Source of the DNA: Anaerolineae bacterium
Lineage (GTDB): Bacteria > Chloroflexota > Anaerolineae > Aggregatilineales > Phototrophicaceae
Assembly: GCA_022841825.1 (NCBI GenBank)
Contig: JALHQT010000001.1
Location: 682,001 to 746,000 of the forward strand
Direction of reading: 5' to 3'
Length of the DNA: 64,000 bases
The position numbers and the translations under genes were made by a program. Below are positions 54,302 to 63,014 of this stretch, one piece after another; within the stretch, counting starts at the first letter, position 1; each line of letters opens with the position of its first letter. Below the pieces are notes generated by a model. That model saw only the letters and a program-made list of their open reading frames with translations. It was not told the DNA's origin and did not search any database.

Positions 54302-55006
54302 CTAGTTCTCTTCACGACCGCCGACGAGCTTATCCTGATATGCCTTCAAGGCGTCAAAGTCGCCTTCCGCAGCAAATTTAGCCTGCTTTGCCCAGGTCGG
54401 GATGCTCGGCGCAAAGCGCAAGCCTGCCGCCTCAACCGCCGCATGGATTTGCTCCTCGGAAGCTTCGCTCAGTTTGGCGAAAGTATCGATGCCCGCCGCA
54501 ACGAGAGCCGCCGCCATCTTGGGACCAATGCCTTCGACAATCGTCAGGTCATCGCCTTTGTCAGATTTCTTGCTGCGCTTAGGGGCTTCAGCCTCAGCCT
54601 TCGCCACCGGCAGATCGACCATCGTCGCTTCACTGCTTGGCGCTGCTTCTTCCGCTTTTGCCTTCGGCGCACTGGCAACAATCTTTGTCAGCTCCGTAAC
54701 GCTCATAGGCTCAAGTTTCTTCGCGCCCCCGTTGCCGTTCTGAACAGGGGTCAGTTCGGGATAAACGCTGATGAAGCGCTTGCCGCGATACGGCTTTTCG
54801 AACACGACATACCCCACTGCTGTGGCGAAGAGGGTGTGATCTTTGCCCATCATCACGTTCTCGCCTGCAAAGAACTTCGTCCCGCGCTGGCGAATAAGAA
54901 TATTGCCAGGAATAACCAACTGCCCGCCATATCGCTTGACGCCGAGGCGCTGCGAATTACTGTCACGACCGTTGCGGCTTGAGCCGCCGCCCTTTTTGTG
55001 TGCCAT
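54302..55006 (-). CDS. rpmA: Ribosomal protein L27 with C-terminal helix-hairpin-helix extension
   Basis: 234 residues, versus about 85-95 for ordinary L27. N-terminal [37 protein letters not shown] and GRDH-like MGKDHTLFA are standard L27. From about residue 95 an Ala/Glu/Lys-rich linker leads to a helix-hairpin-helix ([28 protein letters not shown], about 152-183) and a C-terminal [29 protein letters not shown] motif like that of DUF4332/HhH domains. The addition mirrors that on L31 next door. Confidence 0.93.
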   Translation of the reverse strand: MAHKKGGGSSRNGRDSNSQRLGVKRYGGQLVIPGNILIRQRGTKFFAGENVMMGKDHTLFATAVGYVVFEKPYRGKRFISVYPELTPVQNGNGGAKKLEPMSVTELTKIVASAPKAKAEEAAPSSEATMVDLPVAKAEAEAPKRSKKSDKGDDLTIVEGIGPKMAAALVAAGIDTFAKLSEASEEQIHAAVEAAGLRFAPSIPTWAKQAKFAAEGDFDALKAYQDKLVGGREEN

Positions 55007-55024
55007 TTCGAAGCTTCTCCTCGT

Positions 55025-55336
55025 TTACGCCTGAATCGAGTCGATACGGAGGCGGGTATAATATTGACGATGACCGCGCTTGCGGCGGAAATTGGTGCGT
55101 TGACGATATTTGAAGACGATGATCTTGTCCGCGCGGTACTGGCTGACCACGGTGCAGGTCACTTTCGCGCCATCGACAACCGGTGAGCCAATGACGGTCT
55201 TATCGCCATCACCAATCAAAAGGACATCCGTGATGTCAAGCGATTCGCCTTCGCCAAGCGCAAGGCGCTCGACATCCACCAAACCACCCTGTACAACACG
55301 GTATTGCTTGTTTCCTGAACGGATAACTGCGTACAT
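55025..55336 (-). CDS. rplU: Ribosomal protein L21
   Basis: 103 residues of normal length: MYAVIRSGNKQYRVVQGG at the start, FKYRQRTNFRRKRGHRQYYTRLRI at the end. First of rplU-rpmA-rpmE on the minus strand. Confidence 0.97.
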   Translation of the reverse strand: MYAVIRSGNKQYRVVQGGLVDVERLALGEGESLDITDVLLIGDGDKTVIGSPVVDGAKVTCTVVSQYRADKIIVFKYRQRTNFRRKRGHRQYYTRLRIDSIQA

Positions 55337-55476
55337 AGAGACTCCAATGCTCGCTTGCCACCGCCGAACATGCTGAAAAGAGCTGTCCTGCGGGGAGAAT
55401 TGGGATGCTGAAAGGCATCACAATGTTTTGACGATCCAGACGGGATATTATAGGGGACGGCGCACCGCATCGTCAA
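55337..55476 (-). promoter_or_regulatory. Promoter and leader of rplU-rpmA-rpmE
   Basis: On the minus strand TTGACG (55471-55476), 18-base spacer, TATAAT (55447-55452). The leader of about 105 bases contains GATGC-CTTTCA-GCATC and further GC-rich pairing, and could be a site for autoregulation by a ribosomal protein. Confidence 0.55.
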
Positions 55477-55529
55477 TTGCGAAGTCGCCGGGCAAGTCTT
55501 TCTGCACTTCCGAATACACGAAATTGTGG

Positions 55530-56903
55530 CTAGCGGTTCGCCAACAGAGCTTTCGCCGCCGCGATCTGCCGCCGCACCGCCTCCGGAGCGGTCCCACCGG
55601 TCGTGCTGCGCATAGCAACCGAGCGCTCGAAGCTGAAGACATCGCGCACATCTTCATCGAAATGCGGTGACAACGCCCGTAAGCCCTCCAGGGGCAGCGC
55701 GGAGAGAACGACGCCCTCTGCCTGCGCCTCGCGGACAGCGCGCCCCACAACGTGATGCGCCTGACGAAACGGAAGCCCCTTGCGCACGAGGTATTCTGCG
55801 AGGTCGGTCGCCAGTAACTCCTCGCCCAGAGCGGCGCGCAGTTTCGCGGTATTCACCGTCATCGTACTGACGACTGCGCTTACGACGGGCAACAGGAGTT
55901 CCAACGTGTCGAACATCTCGAAGACAGCCTCTTTGTCTTCCTGGTAGTCCTTGTTGTATCCGGTAGGAGTCCCCTTGATCATACTGAGCAAACCCGTCAG
56001 CCGCCCCAGAAGACGCGCCGCCTTCCCTCGCGTCAACTCCATGGGGTCGGCGTTGCGTTTCTGCGGCATGATGCTGCTTCCTGTGCTGTAACGATCATCC
56101 AGCGTGAAGAAGCCAAGCGCCGGGTTGGTGAAGATCACCATGTCCTCGCCAAAGCGGCTCAGATGCGCTGCCATCAACGCCAGCCCGAAGCCTGCCTCTG
56201 CTGCAAAGTCCCTGTCTGCGACTGCATCAAGACTATTCTGACTACACGAAAGAAACCCCATTTCGTCTGCCAGAAGCTCCCGGTCAATGCCAAATGGATG
56301 ACCCGCCAGCGCCCCGCTGCCCAACGGCGAGACTGCTGTACGCCGCCAGGCATCGTGAAGGCGCTCGCGGTCACGCGCAAGCATCCAGAAATACGACATC
56401 AGCCAGTGGGCTACGGTGATCGGCTGCGCAGGCTGGAAGTGCGTATACCCTGGCATAAGCGTATCGATATGCCCTTCCGCAGATGCCACGAGCGCGGATT
56501 GCAGCGCTTTACCCAGCGCATCTACCCGTCTGAGCGCATCCATCGTCCACAAGCGAAAGTCCGTCACGACCTGGTCATTACGACTGCGTCCGGTATGCAG
56601 CTTTCCGCCGACCTCACCGACCAGTTCCGTCAGGCGGCGTTCGACGGCGGTGTGGATGTCCTCGTCCCCCGGCTGGTCCACGAACGCGCCGCTCTCGAAC
56701 TCCGCCAGCACGCGACGCAGTCCGTCAATCAGCACGTCCGCCTCTTCCACCGTTAGCACGCCTGCGCGCGCAAGCGCTCTGGCATAGGCAATACTGCCGT
56801 CAATGTCCTGCGCGTACATACGCCGATCAAAGCTAAAGCTGTCATTCAGCCGTCGCAGGCTTTCGTCAGGAGGAAGGTCGAACACACCACCCCAAAGCGT
56901 CAT
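55530..56903 (-). CDS. argH: Argininosuccinate lyase
   Basis: 457 residues. MTLWGGVF start, GKLHTGRSRNDQVVTDFRLW, TLMPGYTHFQPAQPITVAHW, SPLGSGALAGHPFGIDRE and the superfamily signature GSSIMPQKRNADPMELTRGKA. Splits argininosuccinate into arginine and fumarate. Third gene of argG-GNAT-argH. Confidence 0.97.
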   Translation of the reverse strand: MTLWGGVFDLPPDESLRRLNDSFSFDRRMYAQDIDGSIAYARALARAGVLTVEEADVLIDGLRRVLAEFESGAFVDQPGDEDIHTAVERRLTELVGEVGGKLHTGRSRNDQVVTDFRLWTMDALRRVDALGKALQSALVASAEGHIDTLMPGYTHFQPAQPITVAHWLMSYFWMLARDRERLHDAWRRTAVSPLGSGALAGHPFGIDRELLADEMGFLSCSQNSLDAVADRDFAAEAGFGLALMAAHLSRFGEDMVIFTNPALGFFTLDDRYSTGSSIMPQKRNADPMELTRGKAARLLGRLTGLLSMIKGTPTGYNKDYQEDKEAVFEMFDTLELLLPVVSAVVSTMTVNTAKLRAALGEELLATDLAEYLVRKGLPFRQAHHVVGRAVREAQAEGVVLSALPLEGLRALSPHFDEDVRDVFSFERSVAMRSTTGGTAPEAVRRQIAAAKALLANR

Positions 56904-56929
56904 GGCTCAATCCTGTTGCAAAGAGATAA

Positions 56930-57772
56930 TCAATTAGGTGCAGACGTAAGATCGAGGCGCATTTGCAATTGATGCAGCGCTTGCTTCACGAAGCCACACC
57001 GCTCGAAGAACGCACCAAATTCTTCTGGGCACAGCGCGGGCACAAACCACTTCCTGTCTGGAAACGCCGCCCACAGCGCGGAAAGCAACCGCCTACCCTG
57101 CCCATGCCCACGCGCATCCGGCAGTACCAACACCGCCCGCACAGCAATGGTTGCCGACGCAGGGTCGCCAAGGATCGCCAAGGCATCGCCAAGCTGATAA
57201 GCCACGAAGGGTGTCGCCATCCGGATGAGGTGGCTGCCGCTCGCCTGCCAGGGCAGATCAATCACGCTATGCGCACTCACCCCCCGCGCAGCCACCGCGA
57301 TGTCGATGAGCGTCAGTCCAGGCGACTCGGTACCCTGCGGGTTATCGACCGCGTAACTCATCAGTCTGCGCAGCGAACGAAAGCCGTGCTTCTCGTACAA
57401 CCGCACGGCGCGAGTATTCTGTTCAAACGCCTCAAGCTCTATCGCGCGCTCACCGCGCTCACGCGACTGATCCTTCAGATGCGTCAACAAGGCATCTCCC
57501 ACGCGCTGCCCCTGGGCATCCGGGGCAATTCCCATTGCGGCGATGCGGCTCGTCCACCCCTGGCGTGCGATCAACCCAAATCCGACGGGTTGATCATGCC
57601 GGTATGCGACCATACTCAGGTTCAGGTCAATGCCAGCCTGAGCGATCATCGATGACAACATGGAAGGAGTCATCGTCACACTGCCCGCAACGTAGCCGTC
57701 AAAGGCACGAGTAAAGAGATCGGCGAGGGCGGGTAAAGGCAATTCCCAAGCGGGCTTAAAGATCAGACTCAT
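56930..57772 (-). CDS. Double GNAT-domain acetyltransferase between argG and argH
   Basis: 280 residues with two GNAT-like halves. First: LSMVAYRHDQPVGFGLIARQ, MGIAPDAQGQRVGDALLTHL (acetyl-CoA loop Q-x-x-R-x-G), LYEKHGFRSLRRL. Second, weaker: TIAVRAVLVLPDARGHGQGRRLLSAL and FFERCGFVKQALHQLQMRL. Substrate unknown. Placement between argG and argH raises the option of an N-acetylglutamate- or arginine-linked role, but GNATs occur in many contexts. One-base overlap with argG. Confidence 0.82.
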   Translation of the reverse strand: MSLIFKPAWELPLPALADLFTRAFDGYVAGSVTMTPSMLSSMIAQAGIDLNLSMVAYRHDQPVGFGLIARQGWTSRIAAMGIAPDAQGQRVGDALLTHLKDQSRERGERAIELEAFEQNTRAVRLYEKHGFRSLRRLMSYAVDNPQGTESPGLTLIDIAVAARGVSAHSVIDLPWQASGSHLIRMATPFVAYQLGDALAILGDPASATIAVRAVLVLPDARGHGQGRRLLSALWAAFPDRKWFVPALCPEEFGAFFERCGFVKQALHQLQMRLDLTSAPN

Positions 57773-59022
57773 CAGTCGCGCTTGACCTTGCTGTAATCCA
57801 CGCCCTGCCCCGCTTCGACCTGCTGCTGCATCAGCCGCTCGATCTTGACAGGCAGCCCGAACAGCTTGATGAACCCCTCGGCATCCGCCTGGTTGTAGAC
57901 GTTCTCCTCACCAAACGAAGCGTAGTCTTCGCGGTAAAGGCTGAACGGCGATTTGCGCCCAACGATTGAGACGCTGCCTTTGTAGAGCTTGAGCCGCACC
58001 GTGCCTGTCACATTCTCCTGCGTCACCGCCACGAACGCATCGAGCGCCCTATGGAGGCGCGTGTACCACAGCCCGTTGTAAACCAGCTCGGCATACTTAA
58101 CCGCCAGAACATCTTTGTACTGGAGCGTCTGTTTATCCAGGCAGATGCTTTCGAGCGCCACCTGCGCACGCCGCAGAATGGTTCCGCCCGGTGTTTCGTA
58201 AACACCGCGCGACTTCATGCCGACGAGTCGATTTTCGACCATGTCAATTCGTCCGACGCCGTGCGCGGCACCGATCTTGTTGAGCATCATGAACAGGTCA
58301 ATCAGCGGCATGTTCGCCCCATCCAGAGCGACGGGGGTTCCCTGGACATACTCGAGTTCGATATACAGCGGTGTATCCGGCGCTTTTTCCGGCGCGGTCG
58401 TCAGGGTGTACATCTCTTCCGGCGGCTCATTCCAGGGGTTTTCGAGCGGACCTGCCTCATGGCTCATGTGAAAGAGGTTGCGGTCGCGGCTGTAGATCGA
58501 CCGCAGAGTCGCCGTCACTGGCACATTGAATTCTTCGGCATATGCCAGCAGATCTTCGCGTCCCTTCAGCGTCCACTCGCGCCACGGGGCGATGATCTTG
58601 AGCTTAGGATTGAGCGCCATCGTCGTGACCTCAAAGCGCACCTGGTCATTCCCCTTGCCCGTTGCACCATGTGCCACTGCGTCCGCGCCTTCCAGCTCGG
58701 CAATCTCGACCATGTGTTTGGCGATCAGCGGGCGCGCAAATGATGTGCCCAGCAGGTAATCGCGCTCATAGACCGCGCCCGCCTGAATGGTCGGCAGAAT
58801 GAAATCGCGCAGGAATTCCTCACGCAGGTCGCGGATGTAGAGTTTGCTCGCACCCGTCTTGAGCGCCTTCGCCTCAAGACCGTCAAGCTCCTCCTCCTGT
58901 CCTAGATCCGCTGTAAAGCAGATGATCTCCGCATTGTATTCGTTCTTGAGCCAGGTCAGGATGACGGACGTATCGAGACCGCCCGAATAGGCAAGCACAA
59001 TCTTCTTGACGTTGGATGGCAT
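57772..59022 (-). CDS. argG: Argininosuccinate synthase
   Basis: 416 residues from the ATG at 59022, with GGGAG ten bases upstream. PP-loop [42 protein letters not shown]-type [15 protein letters not shown], and [30 protein letters not shown]. It joins citrulline and aspartate. First gene of the arginine unit. Confidence 0.97.
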   Translation of the reverse strand: MPSNVKKIVLAYSGGLDTSVILTWLKNEYNAEIICFTADLGQEEELDGLEAKALKTGASKLYIRDLREEFLRDFILPTIQAGAVYERDYLLGTSFARPLIAKHMVEIAELEGADAVAHGATGKGNDQVRFEVTTMALNPKLKIIAPWREWTLKGREDLLAYAEEFNVPVTATLRSIYSRDRNLFHMSHEAGPLENPWNEPPEEMYTLTTAPEKAPDTPLYIELEYVQGTPVALDGANMPLIDLFMMLNKIGAAHGVGRIDMVENRLVGMKSRGVYETPGGTILRRAQVALESICLDKQTLQYKDVLAVKYAELVYNGLWYTRLHRALDAFVAVTQENVTGTVRLKLYKGSVSIVGRKSPFSLYREDYASFGEENVYNQADAEGFIKLFGLPVKIERLMQQQVEAGQGVDYSKVKRD

Positions 59023-59144
59023 GGTCGCGCAGCTCCCAGAATTCTCTCGTAGGGGCAAGACGCATCGTACAAGACACGCCTTACGCTCAGTGGGAAATGA
59101 ATGGCGACAGATTGTAGCGTATTTTCAGGGTTTAACAGGGAGGA

Positions 59145-59549
59145 TCATTCGTCCACGCGCTCGAAGACTTCGGTCAGCGCATTCTCGGCATGTAGAGCAT
59201 ACTGGCGCTTGACGTAGCGGATGACCTTATCCTTATTCTGCGCACCAAACGTCACGACGCCAAAGCCACTGCCCCAGGCAGCACGTTCATCGGGCAGCGC
59301 TTCATGCACAGCGCGCTCCGTACGCTCCTTGATCTGCTGCACCCATTCCGCAACTGCCATGCGTGGCGGAATACTGACGGCAATATGCACATGATCAGGC
59401 AGCACGCTGAGGGCGAAAATCTTGCAGCCAAGCTTCTCACAGAGTTCATCGATCGTATCGATGATCACGCCAACATGCTCTCGCGTGAGCGTTGGCTGTT
59501 TGTTCGCGGTTGTCCAGACGAGGTGGTAGTAGGTGATGGCAAACGGCAT
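59145..59549 (-). CDS. Y1/HUH transposase-like protein (IS200/REP-associated type)
   Basis: 134 residues. YHLVWTTANKQPTL at the start, HUH metal motif in LPDHVHIAVSIPP, and candidate catalytic Tyr in VIRYVKRQYALHAE. Length fits IS200 TnpA or a REP-associated tyrosine transposase. No tnpB, target repeat or clear mobile-element ends are seen; a 24-bp palindrome and a shorter hairpin lie just upstream of the start. Could be a domesticated or degraded copy. Confidence 0.75.
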   Translation of the reverse strand: MPFAITYYHLVWTTANKQPTLTREHVGVIIDTIDELCEKLGCKIFALSVLPDHVHIAVSIPPRMAVAEWVQQIKERTERAVHEALPDERAAWGSGFGVVTFGAQNKDKVIRYVKRQYALHAENALTEVFERVDE

Positions 59550-59595
59550 GGAGCGCTTTCTCAGGTTCGGTCATCTAAGCCCCTGATCGTAACCG

Positions 59596-59610
59596 CAGAC
59601 ATGGCGTCTG
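59596..59610. repeat. Short inverted repeat
   Basis: CAGAC, five-base spacer ATGGC, GTCTG. Lies between the transposase-like gene start and the response-regulator stop. Confidence 0.4.
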
Positions 59611-59617
59611 TCCACCG

Positions 59618-59641
59618 CGCTTCAGCGTGCACGCTGAAGCG
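59618..59641. repeat. Perfect 24-bp palindrome at the end of a response-regulator gene
   Basis: Left half CGCTTCAGCGTG (59618-59629) is the reverse complement of the right half CACGCTGAAGCG (59630-59641). As RNA it can form a 10-bp stem with a TGCA loop. It includes the last codons and stop of the regulator gene. No T-run follows, so simple termination is not obvious. Confidence 0.6.
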
Positions 59642-60059
59642 TTCGCCCGCCATCACGAACGCGATTCAGGAGCCGCAGCAGTTCGTCGATGAATAGCGAG
59701 GGTGTCAAGGGCTTGCCCACCAAGTGGTCAAACCCGGCGAGTAGCGCGCGCTCGTGATTGGCGACATCACGATGCCCCGTCATTGCCACGACCGGGATCG
59801 ATGCCGTCTTCTTGTCCAATCTCAGTTCAATCAGCAGATCCCAGCCGTCAAGTGTCGGCATGGTCAAATCCGTGACGATGAAATCAGGCGAGAGCGCATG
59901 CGCAAGCGCAGCTCCCTCGCGCCCATCACAAGCGGTGTGGACGGTCGCGCCATAGTAATAAAGCACATCGGCTGTCATTTTTAGCACAGCCGGATCATCA
60001 TCAACCACCAGCACATCGCAGCCTGCCAGCACGCCGGTATTGGTCTGTCCGTCCATCAT
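59622..60059 (-). CDS. Stand-alone CheY-like receiver domain
   Basis: 145 residues. Acidic pocket VVDDDP, phospho-Asp in VTDLTMP, Thr in AMTGHRD, Lys in VGKPLTPSLF. No output domain. The extra 10-15 residues at each end are unstructured. No kinase nearby. The C-terminal RTLQRAR and stop are encoded by the palindrome. Confidence 0.88.
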   Translation of the reverse strand: MMDGQTNTGVLAGCDVLVVDDDPAVLKMTADVLYYYGATVHTACDGREGAALAHALSPDFIVTDLTMPTLDGWDLLIELRLDKKTASIPVVAMTGHRDVANHERALLAGFDHLVGKPLTPSLFIDELLRLLNRVRDGGRTLQRAR

Positions 60060-60189
60060 AAAAGCCCCGCTACTTTCACAATACCCCTTGCTTCAGTGTA
60101 GAAACGAAGACAAGAATGTATAGAAGAGCTGTTCCCAATTTTTCATTGAGAACGTATAGGGCGCATAAAGGACGGCGCGCTGATACCAT

Positions 60190-61368
60190 CTAAAGTGTTG
60201 GCACCATCTTCCGGTGGCGTTCAACCAGCGCTGCCAGATGGTAGACGAGTCGTTCGACGTGTTCGCGCTGGCTGTGTTTGCCCAACACAAAGCGCATCTG
60301 CCCCATCAGACAGTCCTGGTCGATCTCCATCGCCAGAAAGACGTGGCTCGGTTCCTGTTGCCCGGTTGTGCAGGCGCTGCCACCGCTCGCGCCGATACCC
60401 ACTTCGTTGAGGTCAAGCAGGATCGAGTCGCCGTTCAAACCACGCATGGCAAAACTGGCATGACCCGGCAGCCTTTCAGTCGGGTGACCCGTCAACTGCG
60501 CTTCCGGGATGAGCGACAAGACCTGTTCAATCAGCAGGTCTCGCAGCGGCAACAATCGCGCGACCGTCTCCGCGCGTTCTAGCTCGGCGAGGTGCAGCGC
60601 TTCGGCGATCCCTATCGCCAGCGGGATCGGTTCTGTCCCCGCGCGGCGATGCGCCTGCTGGTTGCCACCGAGCATCTGCGATTTGAGCGGCGCAGCGCGG
60701 CGCACATACAGCAAGCCGCTGCCCTTCGGACCATAGAACTTGTGCCCCGCCAGACTCATCAGATCGACATGCAGCGCCTTGACGTCCAGCGGCAGCAAGC
60801 CTGGTGCCTGCACGGCATCGACGTGAAAGGGCACCCGCCGCGCCTTGCAGACTGCGCCGATTTCTGAGATCGGATTGATCGTCCCGACTTCATTGTTGGC
60901 GTAGATGACGCTGACCAGGATCGTATCCGAGCGAAGTGCGGATTCAACCTGCGCGGCGCTCACACGACCATACTGATCGACCGGTAAGAACGTGACTTCA
61001 ACACCTTCCTCCGCCAGCGCTTTTGCCACATCCAGCACCGCGTGATGTTCGACGGCTGTGGTGATGACATGGTTGCCGCGCCCGCGCGCCTTTTGAGCAG
61101 CGACAACGCCGCGCAGTGCAAGATTGTTGCTCTCCGTTCCACCACTGGTGAAGAGTATTTCCGCGGGACCCGCCGGCGCGCAGTTCAGCACCGCCGCGAT
61201 CCTGGCGCGCGCAGCTTCTAACGCTGCCGCCGCCGCTTTTCCCACCTGATGCAGGCTGCTTGGGTTGCCGAATGTGTCCGTCCAATACGGCAGCATCGCC
61301 TGGACAACGCGCGGATCACAAGGCGTTGTCGCGCTGTGGTCAAGATAGATAAAGGGTTGACTGTTCAT
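60190..61368 (-). CDS. nifS: Cysteine desulfurase, NifS-type, in the NAD cluster
   Basis: 392 residues. YLDHSATTPCDP, TSGGTESNNLALRG, PLP Lys in SLAGHKFYGPKGSGLLYV, and catalytic Cys loop GASGGSACTTGQQEPSHVFLAM. It follows nadB by 23 bases on the same strand. In Bacillus and relatives a NifS-like enzyme beside nadA/nadB builds the 4Fe-4S cluster of quinolinate synthase; the same job is likely here. Distinct from the mnmA-linked copy (51.9 kb). Confidence 0.94.
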   Translation of the reverse strand: MNSQPFIYLDHSATTPCDPRVVQAMLPYWTDTFGNPSSLHQVGKAAAAALEAARARIAAVLNCAPAGPAEILFTSGGTESNNLALRGVVAAQKARGRGNHVITTAVEHHAVLDVAKALAEEGVEVTFLPVDQYGRVSAAQVESALRSDTILVSVIYANNEVGTINPISEIGAVCKARRVPFHVDAVQAPGLLPLDVKALHVDLMSLAGHKFYGPKGSGLLYVRRAAPLKSQMLGGNQQAHRRAGTEPIPLAIGIAEALHLAELERAETVARLLPLRDLLIEQVLSLIPEAQLTGHPTERLPGHASFAMRGLNGDSILLDLNEVGIGASGGSACTTGQQEPSHVFLAMEIDQDCLMGQMRFVLGKHSQREHVERLVYHLAALVERHRKMVPTL

Positions 61369-61391
61369 AGCGCTCTCCCAGTGTCGTTCTC

Positions 61392-63002
61392 TCAGCGGCG
61401 ACCCAGCAGGTCGCCGGTCACATTCGCTTCAGGGGCATCATCACGATAATGCGTACCTCGGCTCACCTTGTTGCGCATCGACGAAAAGGTGATGATGCGC
61501 GCCACCTGGATAGCATTACGCAGCCCAATCAGCGTGTCATTCAGGCGATAGCTGCGATAAAAGTCCTCGATCTCATGGTAAAGATGTCGAAGTTCTCGTT
61601 CAGCACGCGCAAGCCGTTCGCGGTTGCGGATCAAACCGACATAGTGCCACATCAGATTTCGCAGCGTCGCCATATCGCCTTCGATCAGCGCGGGGTCCGC
61701 TTCCTTGTCGCCCAGGTATATCCATTCCGGAACCCGGCTCAGATCGATGGGCTGGCGATGATCGTGGTCAAGTATGTGCCGTGCGCTGCGATCTCCCCAT
61801 ACCAGCCCCTCCAGGAGGCTGGTGCTGGCAAGCCGATTCGCGCCATGCAGCCCGGTGCAGCTCACCTCGCCAACCGCGTACAGCCCGCCGAAATTGGTTT
61901 GACCCCACTCATCGACCAGCACTCCGCCGCAAGCGTAATGGGCGGCGGGCACGACCGGTATCGGCTGCGTCCCCGGATCGATGCCATAGCGCAGGCAGCT
62001 CTCAGTCACCTGTGGAAAACGCTGGTGTATCCACTCCGCCGAGTGCTTGCTCGCCAGATCAAGCAGGACATTTTCGTAGCCGTGCTCCAGCATTTCGATG
62101 TGAATGGCGCGTGCCACAACATCGCGCGGCGAGAGTTCCAGCAGGTCGGGTGAATGCTGCTCCATGAAGCGCCTGCCGTCAGGCGTCAGCAGGATAGCCC
62201 CCTCGCCGCGTACCGCTTCGGTGATCAGCAAATTCGGTGCGCCGCGCACACTCAGCGAGGTCGGATGAAACTGCACATACTCGCAATTGGCAACGCGCAC
62301 ATTCGCACGCCACGCCATCGCCAACCCGTCGCCGCGTGCGCCCTTGGGATTGGTCGTGTTTCGATAGATCTGCCCAAGTCCCCCGGTTGCGAGGATGGTG
62401 TTGACGGCGAGAATTCGCTCGACCACCCCGGCATCGCGATCCAGCACGTAAGCTCCGTGACAGCGATATGGCTCATATGCGTCGAGCGGGTCGAGTGAAT
62501 GATGTGGAAATGTGATCAGGTCGATGGCAGTATGGCGCTTGAGAAGCGTGACATTCGGGCGGCTTTCCAGCATCTGAAGCATTTGGCGTATGATGGCGTC
62601 GCCTGTCTTGTCGCCCACATGAACGATACGGCGAACACTGTGTGCCGCCTCTAGTCCGTACTCAAGTTCGCCACCGGCTTTCACATCAAAGCGAACCCCG
62701 CAGCGGTCGATCAGCACCTCACGCACCAGCCGGGGACCCTCATCCGCCAGCACACGCGCCGCCGCGGGAGAGCTGACCCCCGCGCCCGCGAACAAGACAT
62801 CCTGCACCAGCAGTTCCGGGCTGTCGTCCAGACCGCGCGTCACGATTCCACCCTGTGCCCAGCTCGTACTGCCATCCAGCGCGTTGGTCGCGCGGGTCAG
62901 TACTGTGACATGATGATGCGGATCGTCGCTCAGGCGCAGGGCAGCAGCAGCACCCGCGATGCCGCAGCCGATGATGAGGGTGGAAGTCTGCAAGTCTGCC
63001 AT
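61392..63002 (-). CDS. nadB: L-aspartate oxidase
   Basis: 536 residues. FAD loop LIIGCGIAGAAAALRLS, SWAQGGIV, HVGDKTGDAI, LATGGLGQIYRNTTNPKGARGDGLAMAW, FHPTSLSVRGAPNLLITEAVRGEGAIL and active-site GVLVDEWGQTNFGGLYAVGEVSCTGLHGANRLASTSLLEGLV. Oxidises aspartate to iminoaspartate for quinolinate synthesis. Twelve bases from nadA. Confidence 0.97.
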   Translation of the reverse strand: MADLQTSTLIIGCGIAGAAAALRLSDDPHHHVTVLTRATNALDGSTSWAQGGIVTRGLDDSPELLVQDVLFAGAGVSSPAAARVLADEGPRLVREVLIDRCGVRFDVKAGGELEYGLEAAHSVRRIVHVGDKTGDAIIRQMLQMLESRPNVTLLKRHTAIDLITFPHHSLDPLDAYEPYRCHGAYVLDRDAGVVERILAVNTILATGGLGQIYRNTTNPKGARGDGLAMAWRANVRVANCEYVQFHPTSLSVRGAPNLLITEAVRGEGAILLTPDGRRFMEQHSPDLLELSPRDVVARAIHIEMLEHGYENVLLDLASKHSAEWIHQRFPQVTESCLRYGIDPGTQPIPVVPAAHYACGGVLVDEWGQTNFGGLYAVGEVSCTGLHGANRLASTSLLEGLVWGDRSARHILDHDHRQPIDLSRVPEWIYLGDKEADPALIEGDMATLRNLMWHYVGLIRNRERLARAERELRHLYHEIEDFYRSYRLNDTLIGLRNAIQVARIITFSSMRNKVSRGTHYRDDAPEANVTGDLLGRR

Positions 63003-63014
63003 GGTGAGTACGGC

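Noticed and set aside
54128-54982. Plus-strand ORF of 284 codons opposite rpmE and rpmA
   Set aside because: Shadow of two certain ribosomal-protein genes; composition dominated by Arg, Cys and His as expected for an antisense frame.
59145-60059. Intact IS200/IS605 element
   Set aside because: No tnpB, no clear element ends or target duplication; only the small transposase-like gene and a palindrome.
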